The translations under genes were made by a program, and so were the position numbers. A stretch of DNA of 15,337 nucleotides. Source: Sphingomonas sanxanigenens (GTDB lineage Bacteria > Pseudomonadota > Alphaproteobacteria > Sphingomonadales > Sphingomonadaceae). The first letter of the stretch is position 1, and every line of letters begins with the position of its first letter. The notes under the pieces were generated by a model that did not search any database, had not been told where the DNA came from, and saw only the letters and a program-made list of their open reading frames with translations. The stretch lies in NCBI GenBank assembly GCA_003240855.1, contig QFNN01000073.1, positions 1 through 15,337 on the forward strand. The letters run 5' to 3'. Positions 14,040-15,337 of this stretch are shown here, piece by piece.

Positions 14040-14500
14040 CGCTTGCCCCTCCGATCGATCGGTTTTGCGCTGTTGCGGATTGCCTTGATCTCGGCGTCGA
14101 GGTGCTGGCGCTTGCTCAGCAGGTGACCGAGCCGCGCGGTGTGCAGCTCCTCGCCGACGAGCACGCCGGCGCCGATGCGGCGCACGAGGGCGTCGAGCAG
14201 GTCGAAGCGCGCCGTGACGGCGATCAGCGCAAGGAAGCGCGCCGCCGAGATATTGTGCTTGTCGCGCGCCTCGGAGGCATAGGCGTCGAGCATCAAGCTG
14301 GTGACGTCCTCGGCGAGCAGCGCCGAGATCGCGCCGGCGATCTCCTGGCGCGACCGATCGTCGCGCTTCAGCGCATCGGACACGGCCGACGCGACCACGC
14401 GATCGAGGCCGGCGAGATCCGCCACGCGCCGCGCAGGCGGCGGCGGGTCGAAAGTGAAGCCCAGCTGTGACGGGTCGAGGCTCGGGCGGCGCTTGTTCAT
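14036..14500 (-). CDS. Conserved pre-transposase protein of transposable phages, function unknown
   Basis: The 154-residue protein has a basic, Pro-rich N-terminus (MNKRRPSLDPSQLGFTF) and a helical core (SRQEIAGAISALLAEDVTSL, then MLDAYASEARDKHNISAARF). This core resembles small proteins encoded just before the transposase in BcepMu/D3112-type phages (r.eIa..ms.ll...vt..mLdaytaEs.e.hr.....). ATG 14500 overlaps the upstream stop as ATGA, and its TGA overlaps the transposase TTG. No function is known to me; the tight coupling to the transposase suggests an early regulatory or accessory role. Confidence 0.6.
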   Translation of the reverse strand: MNKRRPSLDPSQLGFTFDPPPPARRVADLAGLDRVVASAVSDALKRDDRSRQEIAGAISALLAEDVTSLMLDAYASEARDKHNISAARFLALIAVTARFDLLDALVRRIGAGVLVGEELHTARLGHLLSKRQHLDAEIKAIRNSAKPIDRRGKR

Positions 14501-15066
14501 GAGGGCCGCCGCTTGAACTGCTCGCTAACCGCCTCGACGAGCGCGCGGAACGAACTATCGGTGGGAATGCGAAGGGCGGCCCGACGCGTCGTGGTCTCCA
14601 AGGTCGCGCCGTCGAGGATATTCAATGCTGACATGACGAGCGACGGGTGGAAGTCCGCTACCGATCGGGCGGCGAAGGCGATTGCCGCACGAAGGTCGCG
14701 ATACCGTGGGTCTTTGCTGCCCGACCTGATAGTCGACGCGCGCAGGCCATGGGTTTCAGCCGCCCAGGCGATAACCGCCGCTATCGTGCCGGTCGCACCC
14801 TTTGCCGCCGGCAGCTTCAGCGCGATCTCGACATCTGCGAAGCGGGCGTGAAGCTCCGCTATCTCGAGCCGCTGTTCTGTGACCATCATATGCAGCATGG
14901 CGACGACGCGTGCGCCTGCGGCGCCAAAGACGTCCGCCAGCTGCAGCCCCCAGAGTGCATGTTCCAGATGCGCTCGCTGCTGCTGAAGCTCATCACCCGC
15001 GATCGCGTTGGTGAGCGTATCAAGAAGATCCTCGAACTGAGGGCAGCGCTCCACGACCACGCTCAT
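14497..15066 (-). CDS. Early phage protein with possible DnaA-domain-IV-like C-terminal region
   Basis: The 189-residue protein starts at ATG 15066, overlapping the HNH gene stop as ATGA; longer versions would run through the HNH gene. Residues about 1-90 are helical (coiled-coil-like around VTEQRLEIAELHARFADVEI). Residues about 95-165 (VIAWAAETHGLRASTIRSGS, then RYRDLRAAIAFAARSVADFHPSLVMSALN) recall the DnaA C-terminal helix-turn-helix domain (v..yfgv....l.gksR.r....aRqiamyLar......l..Ig..l). The DNA-contact motif (DH.TV) is not conserved, so the resemblance is weak. It may be a DNA-binding early regulator. Its stop overlaps the next ATG. Confidence 0.5.
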   Translation of the reverse strand: MSVVVERCPQFEDLLDTLTNAIAGDELQQQRAHLEHALWGLQLADVFGAAGARVVAMLHMMVTEQRLEIAELHARFADVEIALKLPAAKGATGTIAAVIAWAAETHGLRASTIRSGSKDPRYRDLRAAIAFAARSVADFHPSLVMSALNILDGATLETTTRRAALRIPTDSSFRALVEAVSEQFKRRPS

Positions 15067-15337
15067 GCGCCGGGCCTCGGGGCGAGGCGCGATCCGAGCA
15101 GGATGCGTGAGAGCGGGGCTTCGCCGGCACGCACGCGGCGCGACTGTTCGGCGACAATGACGTTGCGCACCTGGCTCGGCGACGTGAACGTGCGCCACCA
15201 GCGCGCATAGTGGTCGATGAACCACAGCCAGCAGCCGATCGGCAGATCGGCCTTCAGTTCGTTGCATTTGCGGCAGCAGGGCAGGAAGCGCTGGCCGCCG
15301 CGGCTTTCCGGCACGACATGATCGTAGGTGAAGGCCG
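15063..15337 (-). CDS. HNH endonuclease, N-terminus beyond the window
   Basis: The frame is open to the window edge; the visible part reads FTYDHVVPESRGGQRFLPCC, then RKCNELKADLPIGCWL. This is the core of an HNH nuclease: the first DH pair, the Pro-x-Ser-Arg-Gly-Gly loop, the CxxC-like zinc or metal cysteines (CCRKCN) and the final Asn. A GTG at 15314 would cut the motif in two, so the true start lies upstream, outside the window. The C-terminal part is basic. HNH genes are common in phage early and packaging regions. This one is coupled to the following gene by ATGA. Confidence 0.75.
   Translation of the reverse strand, partial: AFTYDHVVPESRGGQRFLPCCRKCNELKADLPIGCWLWFIDHYARWWRTFTSPSQVRNVIVAEQSRRVRAGEAPLSRILLGSRLAPRPGA

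Noticed and set aside
14497..15267. Longer version of the DnaA-like gene starting at 15267
   Set aside because: The extra N-terminal part is the HNH gene read in another frame; ATG 15066 overlaps the HNH stop as ATGA.
1..15337. Gene transfer agent rather than a Mu-like phage
   Set aside because: The gene set (MuA-type transposase, DUF3486, gp28, DUF935, MuF, gpI, gpT) is that of Mu-type phages, not the RcGTA cluster.

Overview
The window is most of the head, packaging and lysis module of a Mu-like (transposable) phage or prophage, plus a fragment of its early region. The DNA is visibly GC-rich, with GC-rich third positions and frequent GTG/TTG starts. Together with the protein types (HI1506-type gp35, VpaChn25_0724-type and DUF2730 proteins), this suggests an alphaproteobacterial host, perhaps a sphingomonad; the taxonomy is inferred. 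Every supported gene lies on the minus strand, so the biological order runs from 15337 down to 1. Both window ends cut through genes. I see no host genes, attachment sites, tRNA, rRNA, CRISPR or insertion sequence.

In transcription order: an HNH nuclease (cut by the right edge), a protein with a possible DnaA-domain-IV-like C-terminus, a conserved small protein that usually precedes transposases in transposable phages, and a MuA-type transposase that stops just after its first catalytic Asp. The sequence then jumps straight to late genes: the tail end of an unidentified gene, a small virion-like protein, a beta-helix tail spike, a tail-assembly-chaperone-like protein and a holin-like membrane protein. 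The packaging and head block follows in classic Mu order: DUF2730 protein (gp25-like), VpaChn25_0724-type protein, small terminase (gp27/DUF3486), large terminase (gp28), portal (gp29/DUF935), a small virion protein, MuF (gp30), a 218-bp non-coding gap, protease/scaffold (I with internal Z start), decoration protein, major head protein (T), gp35-like protein, a small membrane protein, and the first 20 codons of gp36 (DUF1320).

Translation is tightly coupled: most neighbours overlap by ATGA, GTGA or TTGA, or are separated by a few bases. Four genes are nevertheless broken in the sequence as given. The transposase, tail spike and portal each end abruptly in mid-domain and continue in another frame into what looks like another segment; the small membrane protein near the left end looks like a single-base loss. 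The phage is therefore either a decaying, internally deleted prophage or an assembly with collapsed segments. The Mu B ATPase, Mor/C regulators, a recognisable endolysin and gene G are not seen.

The most interesting items are: a MuF protein carrying two different C-terminal nuclease-fold-like modules; a perfect 16-bp palindrome in the gap before the protease, where Mu has its late promoter PI; two back-to-back perfect 11-bp hairpins between the gp35-like gene and the small membrane protein gene; and the out-of-frame junctions.
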